From: an uncultured Clostridia bacterium
GTDB lineage: Bacteria; Bacillota; Clostridia; TANB77; CAG-508
Reading direction: 5' to 3'
DNA length: 53,284 nt
Assembly: GCA_934178475.1 (NCBI GenBank)
Contig: CAKPQH010000010.1
Span: 1-53,284 of the forward strand
Numbering within the stretch: position 1 is the first letter of the stretch; each line of letters opens with the position of its first letter. The translations under genes and the position numbers were made by a program. The notes under the pieces were generated by a model. That model made no database searches, was not told the origin of the DNA, and saw only the letters and a list, made by a program, of their open reading frames with translations. Shown here piece after piece: positions 52,058-53,284 of this stretch.

Positions 52058-53284
52058 TTATTCCCCATAATATGCTTTTAAATACATATCTTTAATTTCA
52101 CTAACTAATGGATATCTTGGATTTGCACCTGTACATTGGTCATCAAATGCTTGTTCTGACATTTCATCAAGTCTTTCTAGGAAGTATTTTTCATCAACAC
52201 CATAATCTTTAATAGTTTTCTTAATTCCAATTTTCTCTTTTAATTCATCAATAGCTTTAATTAAGTTTTCTAAACTTTCTTCGTCATTTGCTCCACCCAT
52301 TCCTAAACTTTCAGCAACTTCTGCATATCTTCTTAATGTATGTGGGTGATCATATTGTGGAAATGTTCCCATTTTGCTTGGTACTTCAGCACTATTGAAT
52401 CTTAAAACTAAATCTATCATTAACGCATTTGCAATTCCATGTGGTATATGATGGAAAGCTCCAAGTTTATGTGCCATAGAATGGCATACTCCCAAAAATG
52501 CATTTGCGAACGCCATACCTGCCATTGTAGCTGCATTTGCCATTTTTTCTCTTGCTTCTGGATCATTTGCTCCATTTTCATATGCTCTTGGTAAATACTT
52601 AAATATATTCTTTAATGATTCAATAGCTAATCCGTCTGTATATTCTGTTGCCATCATTGATGCATATGCTTCTAAGCAGTGTGTAACTGCATCTATACCT
52701 GATGCTGATGTTAAACCTTTAGGTGCATTCATCATCATATTGCAATCTACAATTGCCATTTTTGGTAATAATTCATAATCTGCGAGAGGATATTTTGTTC
52801 CTGTTTTCTCATCTGTTATAACTGCAAAAGGTGTTACTTCAGAACCTGTACCAGCTGATGTTGGAACAGCTATAAAGTAAGCTTTTTCACCCATTTTAGG
52901 GAAAGTATATACTCTTTTTCTAATATCCATAAATCTCATTGCCATATCTAAGAAGTCAACTTCAGGATGTTCATACATAACCCACATAATTTTACCAGCA
53001 TCCATTGCAGAACCCCCACCAACTGCAATTATTGCATCTGGTTTAAATTCATTCATTGCTCTTGTTCCTTCTATTGCACAACTAAGTGTAGGATCAGGTT
53101 GAACATTTGAAAATGTTGTGTGTTCAATTCCTAATTCATCTAATTTATCTGTTATAGGTTTTGTATAACCATTTTGGAATAAGAATGTATCTGTTACTAT
53201 AAATACCTTTTTCTTATCCATTACATTTTTTAATTCTTCTAAGGCTACAGGTAAGCAACCTCTTTTTATATATACCTTTTCAGG
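52058..53284 (-). CDS. adhE: AdhE bifunctional aldehyde-alcohol dehydrogenase, C-terminal part (5' end outside window)
   Basis: The frame stays open to the right edge, so 408 codons of a longer gene are seen. It begins PEKVYIKRGCLPVALEELKN, the linker from the acetaldehyde dehydrogenase half, followed by the complete iron-dependent alcohol dehydrogenase domain: AVGGGSAMDAGKIMW, PTSAGTGSEVTPF, DAVTHCLEAYAS, HSMAHKLGAFHHIPHGIAN (iron-binding histidines), and GANPRYPLVSEIKDMY. It reduces acetyl-CoA to ethanol with NADH in fermentation. The aldehyde half is expected just beyond the window. Confidence 0.95.
   Translation of the reverse strand, partial: PEKVYIKRGCLPVALEELKNVMDKKKVFIVTDTFLFQNGYTKPITDKLDELGIEHTTFSNVQPDPTLSCAIEGTRAMNEFKPDAIIAVGGGSAMDAGKIMWVMYEHPEVDFLDMAMRFMDIRKRVYTFPKMGEKAYFIAVPTSAGTGSEVTPFAVITDEKTGTKYPLADYELLPKMAIVDCNMMMNAPKGLTSASGIDAVTHCLEAYASMMATEYTDGLAIESLKNIFKYLPRAYENGANDPEAREKMANAATMAGMAFANAFLGVCHSMAHKLGAFHHIPHGIANALMIDLVLRFNSAEVPSKMGTFPQYDHPHTLRRYAEVAESLGMGGANDEESLENLIKAIDELKEKIGIKKTIKDYGVDEKYFLERLDEMSEQAFDDQCTGANPRYPLVSEIKDMYLKAYYGE

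Overview
The window is very AT-rich DNA from a low-GC Firmicute, most likely an anaerobic, spore-forming member of the Clostridia. The case rests on two CotF-type spore coat genes, an AdhE fermentative dehydrogenase at the right edge, a YqzL-RecO-Era-RseP-CdsA-UppS-Frr-PyrH block in Gram-positive order, a DUF1540 protein, and pilin-like proteins with the clostridial 'GITLIALVITIIV' N-terminus. Nearly everything is on the minus strand. The plus-strand genes are an Rpn tail at the left edge, the coat genes near 11 kb, a HAD hydrolase and rpsT near 17-18 kb. I see no rRNA, tRNA or CRISPR array and no intact mobile element.

Layout. 1-9 kb: Rpn nuclease tail, an unknown coiled-coil protein, acyl-CoA ligase, an HlyD-like protein, miaA, a P-loop/Asp23 protein, a processive-type glycosyltransferase, DUF1540 and a peroxiredoxin. 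9-17 kb: a response regulator with a wrecked sensor kinase, coat genes, Nudix, membrane proteins, an ECF sigma operon that seems to use an ATT start codon, and remnants of a second regulator and an ABC transporter. 17-28 kb: HAD, rpsT, two glycosyltransferases, an FAD protein, and the housekeeping block pyrH-frr-ispA-uppS-cdsA-rseP-era-yqzL-recO, whose RseP has no PDZ domain. 28-37 kb: two large pilin-like surface proteins, each preceded by a related leader (promoter, small ORF, terminator-like hairpin), with a phosphatase, a glycosyltransferase, a large membrane protein and dut between them. 37-43 kb: uvrB, ispD, dxs and tcdA, with three gene remnants. 43-53 kb: mgtA, a frameshifted ZIP transporter, class I aldolase, an ABC transporter pair, a phosphotransferase and adhE.

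Two themes stand out. First, the paired leaders at 30.2-30.4 kb and 36.65-36.86 kb look like one duplicated regulatory cassette for surface proteins. In the second, the small ORF contains sixteen uninterrupted TG/CA units, and a one-unit slip would stop translation just after the tract. With the overlapping terminator hairpin this suggests a phase-variable attenuation switch, inferred from sequence alone. Second, the window is rich in genes cut down by internal deletion with both ends still recognisable: a sensor kinase joined to a carbohydrate-binding-protein tail, a response regulator stub, an ABC ATPase-permease fusion, a flavodoxin, DUF3781, DUF1016, and a ZIP transporter with a one-base insertion. 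This points to active loss of accessory genes by deletion.

Family assignments come from recalled motifs, not database searches. Promoters and terminators were found by eye.
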